60,531 nucleotides of DNA from Gammaproteobacteria bacterium (GTDB lineage: Bacteria > Pseudomonadota > Gammaproteobacteria > Nevskiales > Nevskiaceae): NCBI GenBank assembly GCA_026398875.1, contig JAPLSB010000007.1, positions 1-60,531 on the forward strand. Direction: 5' to 3'. Positions 40,216 through 49,152 of this stretch are shown here, piece by piece. The notes under the pieces are model-generated. The model saw nothing but the letters and a program-made list of their open reading frames with translations, was not told where the DNA came from and ran no database searches. Both the position numbers and the translations under genes were made by a program. Numbering within the stretch: the stretch's first letter is position 1; each line of letters starts with the position of its first letter.

Positions 40216-40599
40216 ATGAGCAACACGCCAACAGACCTGAAGTACGCCAAGTCCCACGAATGGGTGAAGACGCTGCCGGACGGCACGCTGCTGATCGGCA
40301 TCACCGATCACGCGCAGGCGGCATTGGGCGATCTGGTGTTTGTCGAAACCCCGAAGGTCGGCCGCGTGCTGGCCGCCAATGAAGCCTGCTGCGTCGTCGA
40401 ATCGGTCAAGGCCGCGAGCGATGTCTATGCACCAGTCGCCGGCACCGTGATCGAAGCCAATACCAAGCTCGGCGAGAACCCCGAACTGGTCAACGACGCG
40501 CCGTACGAAGCCGGCTGGTTGTGGAAGCTGCAGCCGGCGAACCCGGCCGATGTCGGTGGTCTGCTCGACGCTGCCGGTTACGTCGCTTCGTTGGGCTAG
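40216..40599 (+). CDS. gcvH: Glycine cleavage system H protein
   Basis: 127 residues, normal length. Lipoyl carrier: YAKSHEWVKTLPDGTLLIGITDHAQ, ALGDLVFVETPKVG, and VVESVKAASDVYAPVAG with the lipoylated lysine. About 92 bp after gcvT. The next operon gene gcvPA is displaced by the GxxExxY element, whose left inverted repeat begins 16 bp after the gcvH stop. Confidence 0.96.
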   Translation: MSNTPTDLKYAKSHEWVKTLPDGTLLIGITDHAQAALGDLVFVETPKVGRVLAANEACCVVESVKAASDVYAPVAGTVIEANTKLGENPELVNDAPYEAGWLWKLQPANPADVGGLLDAAGYVASLG

Positions 40600-40614
40600 G
40601 GCCAGACTGCCGAC

Positions 40615-41065
40615 GCACGCAAAGACGCGAAGACGCCAAGGAAAAGCCTTCGTGCACGAAAACGAGATCGGCAAGCTGCTCGTCGACAGTGCGCTCAAGG
40701 TCCATCGCATTCTGGGACCTGGCTTGCTTGAATCCGTCTACGACGTCGCGCTTGCGCATGAGCTGCGAACGCGAGGGTGCTCGGTCCAGCGACAGGTCGC
40801 GTTCCCGATCGTCTACGAAGGATTGGTGTTCGATGAAGGATTCAGGGCGGACCTGGTGATCAACAGTCTGGTGGTCGTGGAACTGAAGTCTGTCGAGAAG
40901 AATCTGCCCGTGCATGCCAAGCAGGTGCTGACATATCTGCGGTTGTCGAACTTGCGTCCCGGTTTCTTGCTGAACTTTGGAATGCCGTACCTGCGTGACG
41001 GCATTGAACGAATCGTCAACGGCCTGACCGACAAGCCCTTGGCGTCTTAGCGTCTTTGCGTGAGG
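40615..41065. mobile_element. Putative GxxExxY mobile element with 27-bp terminal inverted repeats
   Basis: Left end 40615-40641 (GCACGCAAAGACGC...GCCAAGG) and right end about 41039-41065 (CCTTGGCGTCTTAGC...GCGTGA) are inverted copies with 25 of 27 positions identical. The only gene, a GxxExxY-family ORF, fits exactly between them and reads into the right repeat. It sits in the gcv operon between gcvH and gcvPA. Hairpin repeats elsewhere in the window (15099, 15308, 25771, 25894, 26018) have the same ends but no gene. Confidence 0.65.
40652..41050 (+). CDS. GxxExxY protein (PD-(D/E)XK nuclease-like)
   Basis: 132 residues from GTG 40652. The left inverted repeat supplies the ribosome site (AAGGA, ~10 bp upstream); the in-frame region before it is gcvH/repeat sequence. 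The family motif appears as GPGLLESVYDVAL. The candidate PD-(D/E)XK core is E (in GLLESVY), D in GFRADLVIN, and E-x-K in VVVELKSVE; then HAKQVLTYLRL and GFLLNFG, typical of the family. Function is unproven; a nuclease role in moving or maintaining the flanking repeats is hypothesis. The last codons PLAS-stop lie in the right repeat. Confidence 0.88.
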   Translation: MHENEIGKLLVDSALKVHRILGPGLLESVYDVALAHELRTRGCSVQRQVAFPIVYEGLVFDEGFRADLVINSLVVVELKSVEKNLPVHAKQVLTYLRLSNLRPGFLLNFGMPYLRDGIERIVNGLTDKPLAS

Positions 41066-41077
41066 TGAATTTCAAGC

Positions 41078-42442
41078 ATGCCCTTCATCCCCCATACCGA
41101 AACCGATATCGCCGACATGCTGGCGACTATCGGCGCCCCGTCGATCGATGCACTGTTCGGCGAGATTCCTGCCGAATTGCGCTGCAAGGGCCTGTCGCAA
41201 GTGCCGCCGCGCATCTCCGAAATGGAGGTCACGCGGCTGATGCGCGCGCGGGCCGCACAGGATGGTGCGCTGCTGAACTTCTGCGGCGCAGGTGCCTACG
41301 AGCACCACATTCCGGCGGCGGTCTGGGAAATCACCACGCGCGGCGAGTTCTATTCGGCGTACACGCCGTATCAGGCCGAAGCGAGCCAGGGCACCTTGCA
41401 GCTGCTGTACGAATACCAGTCGATGATGTGCGCGCTGACCGGCATGGACGTGTCGAACGCCTCGATGTACGACGGCGCCTCCGCACTCGCCGAAGCGCTG
41501 CTGATGGCCGTGCGCGCCAATCCGTCGGCGACGTCCGGCACGGTGCTGATGCCGGTCACCGTGCATCCGTACTACCGCGAAGTCGTCGGCTCGATCACCG
41601 AAGCGCAGGGCATCCAGCCGCTGCCGCTGGCCTATGACCCGGCAACCGGCCGCACCTCGCTGGATGCACTGAAGGCGCATGAAGGGCAGGGCGTCACTGC
41701 GGTGGTGATCGCCCAGCCGAACTTCTTCGGCGTGCTGGAAGACGTCGACGCGATCACCGACTGGGCGCATGCCAACGGCGCGCTGGTGGTGGCGGTGGTC
41801 AATCCGGTTTCGCTGGCGATCCTCAAGCCGCCTGGCGAGTGGGGTGCGAACGGGGCCGACATCGTCTGCGGTGAAGGCCAGCCGCTGGGCGCGCCGCTGT
41901 CGTCCGGCGGTCCGTATTTCGGCTTTCTGACTGCGAAACAGCAGTTCGTGCGCCAGATGCCGGGCCGCATCGTCGGCCGCACTGTCGATCTCGATGGCAA
42001 GCCCGGCTTCACGCTGACCTTGCAGGCGCGCGAGCAGCACATCCGCCGCTCGAAGGCGACCTCCAACATCTGCACCAACCAGGGCCTGCTGGTCACTGCG
42101 GCGACGATCCACATGAGCCTGCTCGGGCCGGACGGTCTGGAAAGCGTGGCCGCCCATTCGATGGCCAACACGGCGGCGCTGGTCGCAAAGCTGACGGCGA
42201 TCGAGGGCGTGGAAGCCGTGTTCGGCGGCGCGCGCTTCCATGAAGCGGTCATCCGGCTGCCTCAGGCTCCGTCCGCAGTGCTCACGAAGCTGGCGGAAGC
42301 CGGCATCTTCGGCGGCTTCGATCTGAGCGCGCATTACCCGGAGCTCGGTCATGCGCTGTTGGTCTGTGCGACCGAAACGCGGACCGAAGCCGATCTCGAC
42401 CGCTACGCCGACACGCTGCGCGCGCTGCTTGCAGCGCATTGA
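41078..42442 (+). CDS. gcvPA: Glycine dehydrogenase (decarboxylating) subunit 1
   Basis: 454 residues. N-terminal half of a split P protein: [103 protein letters not shown] (split). Decarboxylates glycine with GcvPB. Its Shine-Dalgarno-like TGAGGTG (41061-41067) falls within or at the edge of the right repeat of the GxxExxY element, so the insertion has become part of its leader. Confidence 0.95.
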   Translation: MPFIPHTETDIADMLATIGAPSIDALFGEIPAELRCKGLSQVPPRISEMEVTRLMRARAAQDGALLNFCGAGAYEHHIPAAVWEITTRGEFYSAYTPYQAEASQGTLQLLYEYQSMMCALTGMDVSNASMYDGASALAEALLMAVRANPSATSGTVLMPVTVHPYYREVVGSITEAQGIQPLPLAYDPATGRTSLDALKAHEGQGVTAVVIAQPNFFGVLEDVDAITDWAHANGALVVAVVNPVSLAILKPPGEWGANGADIVCGEGQPLGAPLSSGGPYFGFLTAKQQFVRQMPGRIVGRTVDLDGKPGFTLTLQAREQHIRRSKATSNICTNQGLLVTAATIHMSLLGPDGLESVAAHSMANTAALVAKLTAIEGVEAVFGGARFHEAVIRLPQAPSAVLTKLAEAGIFGGFDLSAHYPELGHALLVCATETRTEADLDRYADTLRALLAAH

Positions 42443-42475
42443 TGTGCTGAAACCACCATAACGAGGAGACAACCG

Positions 42476-42976
42476 ATGGCCACGATCACCCTGCGCGGCA
42501 ATGCGCTTTCCACCAATGGCGAACTGCCGAAGCCGGGCAGCGATGCGCCGGGCTTCCGCCTGGTCAACGGCGATCTGAAGGACGTCACGCTGCACGACTA
42601 CGCCGGCAAGAAGAAGGTGCTGAACATCTTCCCGTCGATCGACACGCCGACCTGCGCGATGTCGGTGCGCAAGTTCAACGAGAAGGCCGCTGGCCTGAGC
42701 GACACCGTGGTGCTGTGCATCTCCGCCGACTTGCCGTTCGCCCAGAAGCGTTTCTGCGGCGCCGAAGGCATCAAGAACGTCGAGACCTTGTCGCTGATGC
42801 GCGGCCGCAGCTTTTCCGACGAGTACGGCCTGACCATCGAGAACGGACCGCTGGCCGGCCTGACCGCGCGTGCCGTGGTCGTCGTCGGCGCCGACAACAA
42901 GGTGCTGCACAGCGAACTGGTCAGCGAAATCGCTGACGAGCCGAACTACGACGCCGCGCTGAAGGCGCTGGGCTGA
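42476..42976 (+). CDS. tpx: Thiol peroxidase (atypical 2-Cys, Tpx)
   Basis: 166 residues, normal length. Reduces lipid and hydrogen peroxides using thioredoxin. The peroxidatic cysteine is in [17 protein letters not shown], the resolving cysteine in [14 protein letters not shown]; preceded by a good AACGAGGAGACAACC leader. It lies between gcvPA and gcvPB in the same direction and is probably co-transcribed. Confidence 0.95.
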   Translation: MATITLRGNALSTNGELPKPGSDAPGFRLVNGDLKDVTLHDYAGKKKVLNIFPSIDTPTCAMSVRKFNEKAAGLSDTVVLCISADLPFAQKRFCGAEGIKNVETLSLMRGRSFSDEYGLTIENGPLAGLTARAVVVVGADNKVLHSELVSEIADEPNYDAALKALG

Positions 42977-42981
42977 TCGCC

Positions 42982-43353
42982 ATGCGGACGCGCCGACACT
43001 GGCTGATCGTGCTGATCGCGACGCTGCTGCTCGCGGCCTGCGGTGGCGACCACGCGCCAGTGTCGGTGCCCGAGGACTACATCGGCGAATGGACCGCGCC
43101 GGGCATCACGCTGGTGCTGACCGAATATGGCGAGATCCACTACAGCCGGCTGCGCGACGCTGAGTCCACCGTGACCATCGAAGGACCGTTGCGCAGCTTT
43201 GATGACAAGCGCTTCTCTGCCGGCTGGGGCTTGCTGTCGACGACCTTCCACATCGACACGCCGCCGTATCAGGACGGGCTGGTCTGGCGCATGAAGATCG
43301 ACGGCATCGAGCTGGTACGGCCCGCCGAAGGGCCGGCGCCGCCGGAAGCATGA
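42982..43353 (+). CDS. Small predicted lipoprotein
   Basis: 123 residues. Signal peptide MRTRRHWLIVLIATLLLAAC with lipobox LLAAC, so probably anchored to a membrane. The mature part (VPEDYIGEWTAPGITLVLTEYGEIHYSR) reads like a small lipocalin-like beta barrel, but no family is recognised with confidence. It starts 5 bp after the tpx stop and 13 bp before gcvPB, so it belongs to the operon. Confidence 0.75.
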   Translation: MRTRRHWLIVLIATLLLAACGGDHAPVSVPEDYIGEWTAPGITLVLTEYGEIHYSRLRDAESTVTIEGPLRSFDDKRFSAGWGLLSTTFHIDTPPYQDGLVWRMKIDGIELVRPAEGPAPPEA

Positions 43354-43366
43354 ATCCCGCTGCTGA

Positions 43367-44950
43367 ATGAATGACCCTGCATCTGATCGAGACCGTTCCA
43401 TGGCGCACGCTGCCGAACCGCTGAACTTTCCCGCCGCCGACGCGCCACGCGCGCAGCCAATGGTGTCGCCGCTGTCGCCGGTCGAGCCGCTGATCTTCGA
43501 GATCGGCCGCAACGGCCGCAGTGCCGTGGCGCAACGGCCGGTGTCGACCGTGACCGTGAACCTGCCGGACGCACTGCGCCGGAAAGTCCCACCAGCATTG
43601 CCGCAAGTGTCGGAGCTGCAGGCGGTGCGGCATTTCACGCGGCTGTCGAAGCTGAACTTCTCGATCGACACGCACTTCTATCCGCTCGGCAGCTGCACGA
43701 TGAAATACAACCCGCGCGCCTGCAACACGCTGGCGATGCTGCCGGGTTTCCTCGGCCGTCATCCGCTGGCGCCGGCCACGCAGTCGCAGGGCTTCCTCGC
43801 CTGCATGCACGAGCTGCAGGAGATCCTGAAGGACGTCACCGGCATGGCCGGCGTCAGCCTGACGCCGATGGCTGGCGCCCAGGGCGAGTTCGCCGGTGTC
43901 GCGATGATCCGTGCCTATCACCGCGCAAGGAACGATCTGGCGCGCACCGAAATTCTGGTGCCGGACGCCGCTCATGGCACCAATCCGGCGACCGCGACGA
44001 TGCTCGGCATGACCGTGCGCGAGATTCCGACCAACGCCGAAGGCGATGTCGATCTCGACAAGCTGGCCGCCGTGCTCGGTCCGCAGACCGCCGGCATCAT
44101 GCTCACCAATCCGTCGACGCTCGGCGTGTTCGAACGCTCGATCGCGAAGATCGCCAAGCTGGTCCACGAAGCCGGTGGGCTGCTGTACTACGACGGCGCG
44201 AATCTCAACGCGATCCTCGGTGAAGTGCGGCCGGGCGACATGGGCTTCGACGTCATCCACATGAACCTGCACAAGACCTTCTCGACGCCGCATGGCGGCG
44301 GTGGGCCGGGTGCCGGTGCAGTCGGTGTGTCGGAGCGGCTGCTTCCGTTCATGCCGATCCCGGTGGTCGGCAAGACCTGTGACACGTATCGCTGGCTCGA
44401 TGAGCGCGATCTGCCGCAGACCATCGGCCGGCTCAGCGCCTTCATGGGCAATGCCGGCGTGCTGCTGCGCGCCTATGTCTATGCTCGTCTGCTGGGCCGC
44501 GAAGGCATGCAGCGGGTCGCCGAGTTCGCGACCCTGAACGCCAACTACCTGCAGGCACGACTGCGCGAGCGCGGCTTCGATCTGGCGTTCCCGACCCGCC
44601 GCGCGACGCACGAGTTCATCGTGACGCTGAAGCGCGACAAGCAGCAGTACGAGCTGACCGCCACCGACATCGCCAAGCGCCTGCTCGACTACGGCTACCA
44701 CGCGCCGACCGTCTACTTCCCGCTGCTGGTGCCGGAATGCCTGCTGATCGAGCCGACCGAGACCGAGGACAAGGACACGCTCGACGCGTTTGTCGAAGCG
44801 CTGTGCGCGATCCGCGAAGAGGCCCGCACCGACATCGCCACGCTGAAGGGCGCGCCGTACCGGATGCCGGTTCGCCGGCTCGATGACGTGCGCGCGGCGC
44901 GGCAGCTCGACATCCGCTATGTCGCGCCGACCGCCGGGAGCGCCCGCTGA
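43367..44950 (+). CDS. gcvPB: Glycine dehydrogenase (decarboxylating) subunit 2
   Basis: 527 residues (a second in-frame ATG at 43400, [10 protein letters not shown], may be the real start). C-terminal half of the split P protein carrying PLP on the lysine of [18 protein letters not shown]. Other signatures: [50 protein letters not shown] and [12 protein letters not shown]. Ends in TGATG overlap with dgkA. Confidence 0.95.
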   Translation: MNDPASDRDRSMAHAAEPLNFPAADAPRAQPMVSPLSPVEPLIFEIGRNGRSAVAQRPVSTVTVNLPDALRRKVPPALPQVSELQAVRHFTRLSKLNFSIDTHFYPLGSCTMKYNPRACNTLAMLPGFLGRHPLAPATQSQGFLACMHELQEILKDVTGMAGVSLTPMAGAQGEFAGVAMIRAYHRARNDLARTEILVPDAAHGTNPATATMLGMTVREIPTNAEGDVDLDKLAAVLGPQTAGIMLTNPSTLGVFERSIAKIAKLVHEAGGLLYYDGANLNAILGEVRPGDMGFDVIHMNLHKTFSTPHGGGGPGAGAVGVSERLLPFMPIPVVGKTCDTYRWLDERDLPQTIGRLSAFMGNAGVLLRAYVYARLLGREGMQRVAEFATLNANYLQARLRERGFDLAFPTRRATHEFIVTLKRDKQQYELTATDIAKRLLDYGYHAPTVYFPLLVPECLLIEPTETEDKDTLDAFVEALCAIREEARTDIATLKGAPYRMPVRRLDDVRAARQLDIRYVAPTAGSAR

Positions 44951-45309
44951 TGGCCGACGGCATCACCGGCTGGCGGCGGATCATCCGCGCGACCAAGGTC
45001 AGCTACGACGGCATGGGCTGGGCGCTGCGCGAGGAAGAAGCGTTCCGCATCGAGCTGCTGATCTTCTTCGCGATGCTGCCGTTCGCGTTCTGGCTCGGCG
45101 ACGGCGCTGTCGAGAAGGTGATCCTGTTCTGGAGCCTGTTGCTGGTGCTGATCGTCGAGCTGCTGAACACCGCAGTCGAGGTCGTGGTGGATCGCATCGG
45201 CCTGGAACGTCATGTATTGTCCGGGCGCGCCAAGGATCTCGGGTCTGCGGCGGTCCATCTTTCGCTGCTTCAGGTGCCCTTGGTCTGGGGCCTGATCCTG
45301 CTGTCCTGA
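44950..45309 (+). CDS. dgkA: Diacylglycerol kinase (DgkA type)
   Basis: 119 residues, normal length. Small inner-membrane kinase recycling diacylglycerol to phosphatidate. ATKVSYDGMGWALREEEAFRIEL, three membrane helices (LLIFFAMLPFAFWL, VILFWSLLLVLIVELL, LLQVPLVWGLILL) and the catalytic NTAVEVVVDRIG signature. Translationally coupled to gcvPB by TGATG. Confidence 0.93.
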   Translation: MADGITGWRRIIRATKVSYDGMGWALREEEAFRIELLIFFAMLPFAFWLGDGAVEKVILFWSLLLVLIVELLNTAVEVVVDRIGLERHVLSGRAKDLGSAAVHLSLLQVPLVWGLILLS

Positions 45310-45334
45310 TCCTCTTTCAACGTCCGGAAACACA

Positions 45335-45388
45335 ATGTCTGCACTGATCTGCGGTTCACTTGCCTACGACACCATCATGGGCGGCTGA
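45335..45388 (+). pseudogene. Truncated, synonymously diverged copy of the downstream kinase start
   Basis: The 17-codon ORF MSALICGSLAYDTIMGG begins with the same 15 amino acids as the kinase at 45494, but 7 of those codons differ, all synonymously. It has a better ribosome site (CCGGAAACAC) than the real gene and ends in TGA after two extra glycines. It may be a remnant of a resident gene cut at codon 15, or a leader peptide. Confidence 0.7.
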
Positions 45389-45399
45389 ACGCGCTTGGA

Positions 45400-45423
45400 C
45401 GATGCCTTGAATGGCATCGTCTG
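45400..45423 (+). terminator. Hairpin between kinase-start remnant and kinase gene
   Basis: GACGATGCC-TTGAAT-GGCATCGTC, a perfect 9-bp stem, followed by GC-rich inverted segments (CCCCCGGCGAGGG region to ~45450). There is no T-tract. It could attenuate transcription or be part of inserted sequence. Confidence 0.45.
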
Positions 45424-45493
45424 CGGTCAGACGCGCCCGAGCCCCCGGCGAGGGCCGGACACCACTTCGCACCACATACGAATCAAACCAAAC

Positions 45494-46435
45494 ATGTCAG
45501 CACTCATCTGTGGCTCCTTGGCCTACGACACGATCATGGTGTTCAGCGGTCGCTTCAAGAACGAGATCCTGCCGGACAAGGTGCACATCCTGAACGTCGC
45601 GTTCCTGGTTCCGGAACTGCGCAAGGAGTTCGGCGGCACCGCCGGCAACATCGCCTACAACCTGAAGATGCTCGGCGGCGAGCCGCTGCCGATGGCCACC
45701 GTCGGCCGCGACTTCGCGCAGTACGAAGCCTGGCTGGATCAGCACGGCATCAGCCGCACCTACGTCAAGACCATTCCCGAGGCCTACACCGCGCAGGCCT
45801 ACATCACCACCGATCTCGACGACAACCAGATCACCGCGTTCCACCCGGGCGCGATGAGCTTCGCGCACACGCAGGACGTGCATGCCGCGATCAAGGCCGG
45901 TGCCAAGATCGGCTCGGTGTCGCCGGATGGCCGCGACGCGATGATCCTGCACGCCCAGCAGTTCGCCGATGCCGGCCTGCCGTTCATCTTCGATCCGGGG
46001 CAGGGCCTGCCGATGTTCGGCGGCGACGACCTGAAGGCGTTCATCGACAAGGCGACCTACGTCGCCGTCAATGACTACGAGTCGGAAATGATCATGGATC
46101 GCACCGGCTGGAGCCTGAAGGACATCGCCGAGCGCGTCGACGCGCTGATCGTCACTCGCGGCGGCAAGGGCTCGAACATCTACACCAGGACCAAGACCTA
46201 CGAGATCCCGACGGCCTCGGTGACTTCGCTTGCCGATCCGACCGGCTGCGGCGACGCCTATCGCGCCGGCCTGCTGCACGGCCTGATCAACGGGATGGAC
46301 TGGGAAACCACCGGCCGCATCGCCTCGCTTATCGGCGCAATCAAGATCGAGCGGCCGGGTCCGCAGAACCATTTCGTCACCGTCGACGATTTTCGCGCCC
46401 GTTTCAAGAAGGAATTCCGCTACGACCTCGCCTGA
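45494..46435 (+). CDS. PfkB-family carbohydrate/adenosine kinase
   Basis: 313 residues from MSALICGSLAYDTIM. Ribokinase fold: GGTAGNIAYNLKMLGGEPLPMATVGRD (split here), DPGQGLPMF, VTRGGKGS, and the C-terminal signature LADPTGCGDAYRAGLLHGL with the catalytic base aspartate (GCGDAYRAG in place of the common GAGDAF). Close to sequences annotated as adenosine kinase in proteobacteria; ribose-type sugars are possible. The leader lacks a strong ribosome site, and codons 2-9 use rarer synonyms (TCA, TGT, TTG) than the rest of the gene. Confidence 0.88.
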   Translation: MSALICGSLAYDTIMVFSGRFKNEILPDKVHILNVAFLVPELRKEFGGTAGNIAYNLKMLGGEPLPMATVGRDFAQYEAWLDQHGISRTYVKTIPEAYTAQAYITTDLDDNQITAFHPGAMSFAHTQDVHAAIKAGAKIGSVSPDGRDAMILHAQQFADAGLPFIFDPGQGLPMFGGDDLKAFIDKATYVAVNDYESEMIMDRTGWSLKDIAERVDALIVTRGGKGSNIYTRTKTYEIPTASVTSLADPTGCGDAYRAGLLHGLINGMDWETTGRIASLIGAIKIERPGPQNHFVTVDDFRARFKKEFRYDLA

Positions 46436-46461
46436 AGGCATCCAGCGCCGGAAAGTTTGTC

Positions 46462-46467
46462 TATAAT
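46462..46467 (+). promoter_or_regulatory. -10 box of the tRNA-Thr gene
   Basis: A consensus TATAAT eleven bases before the tRNA 5' end. No convincing -35 hexamer at 16-18 bp spacing was found; it would overlap the kinase 3' end. Confidence 0.6.
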
Positions 46468-46477
46468 CGCGGCCCGC

Positions 46478-46553
<76 letters not shown>

Positions 46554-46569
46554 TTGAATTCAATGACTT

Positions 46570-46597
46570 AAAGGCCTGCCTCGTGCAGGCCTTTTTG
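46570..46597 (+). terminator. Rho-independent terminator after tRNA-Thr
   Basis: AAAGGCCTGC-CTCGT-GCAGGCCTTT stem followed by TT; ends transcription of the tRNA. Confidence 0.9.
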
Positions 46598-46687
46598 TTG
46601 CCTGGCCGAAACGTCTCCGGCCCGTGCTGTCCGTCGCCGGATCTGGCCATAGAGGCGCTTCGCTCCATGCCCACGGCGGAGAGCCCG

Positions 46688-48499
46688 TCAGCCGTTGTTG
46701 CCCAGGCCGCGCTGGTTCAGACGGTAAACCAGCCGCGATCGTGTCATTCCGAGTGCGCGTGCTGCTGCTGACAGATTGCCGCCGGCGCGCTCGATGGCAT
46801 TGCGCAGCAGGGTGGTTTCCAGCGTCGTCTCGATCTCGTCGAGCGACAGACCATCACCGTCGCCGGCCAGCAGCCGTTCGATCCGTGCAGTGATCGACTT
46901 GGCCGGGTCACTGGCGGCCGGCGCTGCATCGAGGCGATCGCCGCTGGCGTCGGCAACCCGGCCATCGCGGCTCAGGCCCCAGGTCGAGCTGTCCCAGCGC
47001 TCGCCGGCCGTGAACAGCTGGTTGGCGTCGATCGCGCCACCGGGGCTGGCCAGGATCACGCCGCGTTCGATCATGTTTTCCAGTTCGCGGATGTTGCCCG
47101 GCAGCTCGTAGCTGAGCAGCGCGTCGATCGCCCGTGCCGTGAAGCCGGTGACCTGGCGCTTGTGACGGCGCGTGAACTTCTGCAGGAAGTGATTCATCAG
47201 CACCGGTATGTCCTCGCGGCGCTCGCGCAGCGGCGGTACCTTGATCGGGAAGACATTGAGGCGGAAGTACAGGTCTTCGCGGAAGCGTCCGGCGCGCACC
47301 TCGGCTTTCAGGTCGAGGTTGGTGGCGGCGACGACGCGGACATCGACCTTGCGGGTCTGGGTATCGCCAACCCGTTCGATCTCGCCTTCCTGCAGCGCCC
47401 GCAGCAGCTTGCCTTGCGCAGTCAGGCTCAGGATGCCGATCTCGTCGAGAAACAGCGTGCCGCCGTGGGCGCGCTCGAAGCGTCCTTCACGTGAGGCGGT
47501 GGCGCCGGTGAAGGCGCCGCGCTCGACGCCGAACAGTTCGGATTCGACCAGATTGTCCGGAATCGCGGCGCAGTTGACCGCGACGAACGCCTTGCCGGCG
47601 CGCGGGCTGACCCGGTGCAGCGTGCGTGCGAACACTTCCTTGCCGACGCCGCTCTCGCCGAGGAACAGCACGGTGGCCGTGGTGTCGGCCACGCAACGCA
47701 GCATGTGGCAGACGGCGTTGAAGCCGGTCGATACGCCAACGATCTCGCCTTCAGCGAACATCGCGGCGGTTTCGGCGTTGGCGGCGTCGGACTGTGGTGC
47801 ACGGCTGGTGGCCGACAGGCCGCGGCTGAACGGCTCGGCCTGCAGGTAGCGGGCATCGCCGTCGGCGTCGTCCCAGGCTTCGACCGGCTTGCCGACGATG
47901 CGGCAATGCACATGGCCGGTGGCGCGGCATTCCAGTTCGCGAAACAGGATTGGCCGGCCGACAAACACGCTGGTGTAGCCGGAGGCGTAGCCGATCTGCA
48001 TCCAGCAGGCCGGTTCGGCCCCGATGCCGTAGATGCGCACATGTTCCTCGTCTTCCGAGGAGCCATGCCACAGGAATTCGCCGTGGTAGTGGCCGCGCTC
48101 GATATCGATTTCCATGCTCAGCGGTTCGACCCGGACGATGCCTTCCAGCGCATGCAGCTGCGGGCCCGCTGCGAACATGTCGTGCAGCGGCGCGTTTGGC
48201 CGCAGGCGGCGCGCCAGATGGGCGTCGTGCGCGCCGGAGTTGTAGCCCATGCGGGTCAGCAGGCCGCGCGCGCGTTCGATGCCGAGACCTTCGATCAGTT
48301 CGCGGCGCAGCAGGCCCATGGCCGAGGTATGGATCAACTGCATGCGCTGATCGTCGAGCCAGATCCTGCCGTCGCCCGGCGCGAAATGCAGGCGCGCCAT
48401 CAAGTCGGCGATATCCGGGAGACGCTGGGCGTCGATGCCGGCGCTGCTCGGTGTCCAGGCTTGCGTGGACGCCTTGGGGCCGGTGCTGTCGGCTCTCAT
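46688..48499 (-). CDS. dmpR: Sigma-54 activator of phenol degradation (DmpR/XylR family)
   Basis: 603 residues from MRADSTGPK, preceded by AGGAGA (17 further upstream codons have no such site). XylR_N and V4R aromatic-sensing domains (~25-235: [53 protein letters not shown]), linker, AAA+ domain (~255-490: [24 protein letters not shown]) and Fis-type HTH ([19 protein letters not shown]). In this family phenols bind the sensor and release ATPase activity. Divergent from dmpK with a sigma-54 promoter between. Confidence 0.94.
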   Translation of the reverse strand: MRADSTGPKASTQAWTPSSAGIDAQRLPDIADLMARLHFAPGDGRIWLDDQRMQLIHTSAMGLLRRELIEGLGIERARGLLTRMGYNSGAHDAHLARRLRPNAPLHDMFAAGPQLHALEGIVRVEPLSMEIDIERGHYHGEFLWHGSSEDEEHVRIYGIGAEPACWMQIGYASGYTSVFVGRPILFRELECRATGHVHCRIVGKPVEAWDDADGDARYLQAEPFSRGLSATSRAPQSDAANAETAAMFAEGEIVGVSTGFNAVCHMLRCVADTTATVLFLGESGVGKEVFARTLHRVSPRAGKAFVAVNCAAIPDNLVESELFGVERGAFTGATASREGRFERAHGGTLFLDEIGILSLTAQGKLLRALQEGEIERVGDTQTRKVDVRVVAATNLDLKAEVRAGRFREDLYFRLNVFPIKVPPLRERREDIPVLMNHFLQKFTRRHKRQVTGFTARAIDALLSYELPGNIRELENMIERGVILASPGGAIDANQLFTAGERWDSSTWGLSRDGRVADASGDRLDAAPAASDPAKSITARIERLLAGDGDGLSLDEIETTLETTLLRNAIERAGGNLSAAARALGMTRSRLVYRLNQRGLGNNG

Positions 48500-48623
48500 C
48501 GGGATTCTCCTCGCGCCGACCGATGTCGGCGATCGGCCGGCAGTGTGCACCGGAACCCGGCTCGATGCTGCGCCGTGCCGATTCGAGAATTTCAGTCAAT
48601 CGCCCGAGGTCGTGGCCGGCGTG

Positions 48624-48645
48624 TTTGATTGTTTTTATTCAATCC
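48624..48645. promoter_or_regulatory. Putative DmpR/XylR enhancer site
   Basis: TTTGATTG-TTTTTATT-CAATC, an imperfect palindrome resembling the TTGATCAATTGATCAA-type upstream activator sequence of XylR/DmpR. It lies about 110 bp before the -24 box. Confidence 0.55.
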
Positions 48646-48753
48646 GCTGCCGATGCTGAGCCCAACCCGGCGCGCTTTCAGGCCATTGCTCAGGCAACAA
48701 CATCAATGCAATGAACGCGTTGCGCGATTGCTGCAACGCGGCCCCCGGGGCGC

Positions 48754-48769
48754 TGGCACAGCCGGTGCA
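48754..48769 (+). promoter_or_regulatory. Sigma-54 promoter of the phenol hydroxylase operon
   Basis: TGGCAC-AGCCG-GTGCA: consensus -24 box, invariant GG and GC separated by exactly 10 bases, one mismatch in the -12 box. About 85 bp before the dmpK start. Confidence 0.8.
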
Positions 48770-48855
48770 ATCCATCCCGCCACAAGCAAGGAATTTCGAC
48801 GAGTTCACGCAAACCGTGAACCGATCGCCATCCAGCCGACACGAGGAGGACACCC

Positions 48856-49152
48856 GTGGCTTATCCCGCATTGCCGACGCGCCCGCCGGCCTTCGACGTC
48901 GAACGTCGTTACGTGCGCTTTCGCGAGCTGCGCAGCGACGGCTTCGTCGAATTCGATTTCGCGATCGGCGATCCCGAACTGTGCGTCGAGCTGACCTTGC
49001 CGCTGCCGGCCTATCAGGCGTTCTGCCGCCAGAACGCCGTGATCTATCTGACCCGCGAACAAGCCGAGGCCGTCGATTTCGAAAAGTCGAAATGGCGCTA
49101 CGGCCAGCCGGGACTGAACCCGAACAACGAGAACCCAGAGGAGCAGGACTGA
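48856..49152 (+). CDS. dmpK: Phenol hydroxylase assembly subunit P0
   Basis: 98 residues from GTG, with a strong AGGAGG site. Matches the DmpK/PhhK family (FDVERRYVRFRELRSDGFVEFDFAIGDPELCVELTLP, AYQAFCRQNAVIYLT). In characterised systems P0 helps iron incorporation or assembly and is not part of the active complex. Its stop overlaps the dmpL start (TGATG). Confidence 0.92.
   Translation: MAYPALPTRPPAFDVERRYVRFRELRSDGFVEFDFAIGDPELCVELTLPLPAYQAFCRQNAVIYLTREQAEAVDFEKSKWRYGQPGLNPNNENPEEQD

Larger units (their letters stand above)
48500..48855. promoter_or_regulatory. Divergent dmpR / dmpK control region
   Basis: 356 bp without a gene. It contains the putative DmpR enhancer site and the sigma-54 promoter listed separately, about 110 bp apart, leaving room for an IHF bend. 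CATCAATGCAATG near 48700 is a weak match to an IHF site. Confidence 0.6.

Noticed and set aside
48711..49151. In-frame upstream extension of dmpL (about 147 codons)
   Set aside because: It overlaps dmpK and the promoter region; the ATG overlapping the dmpK stop gives the known DmpL N-terminus.
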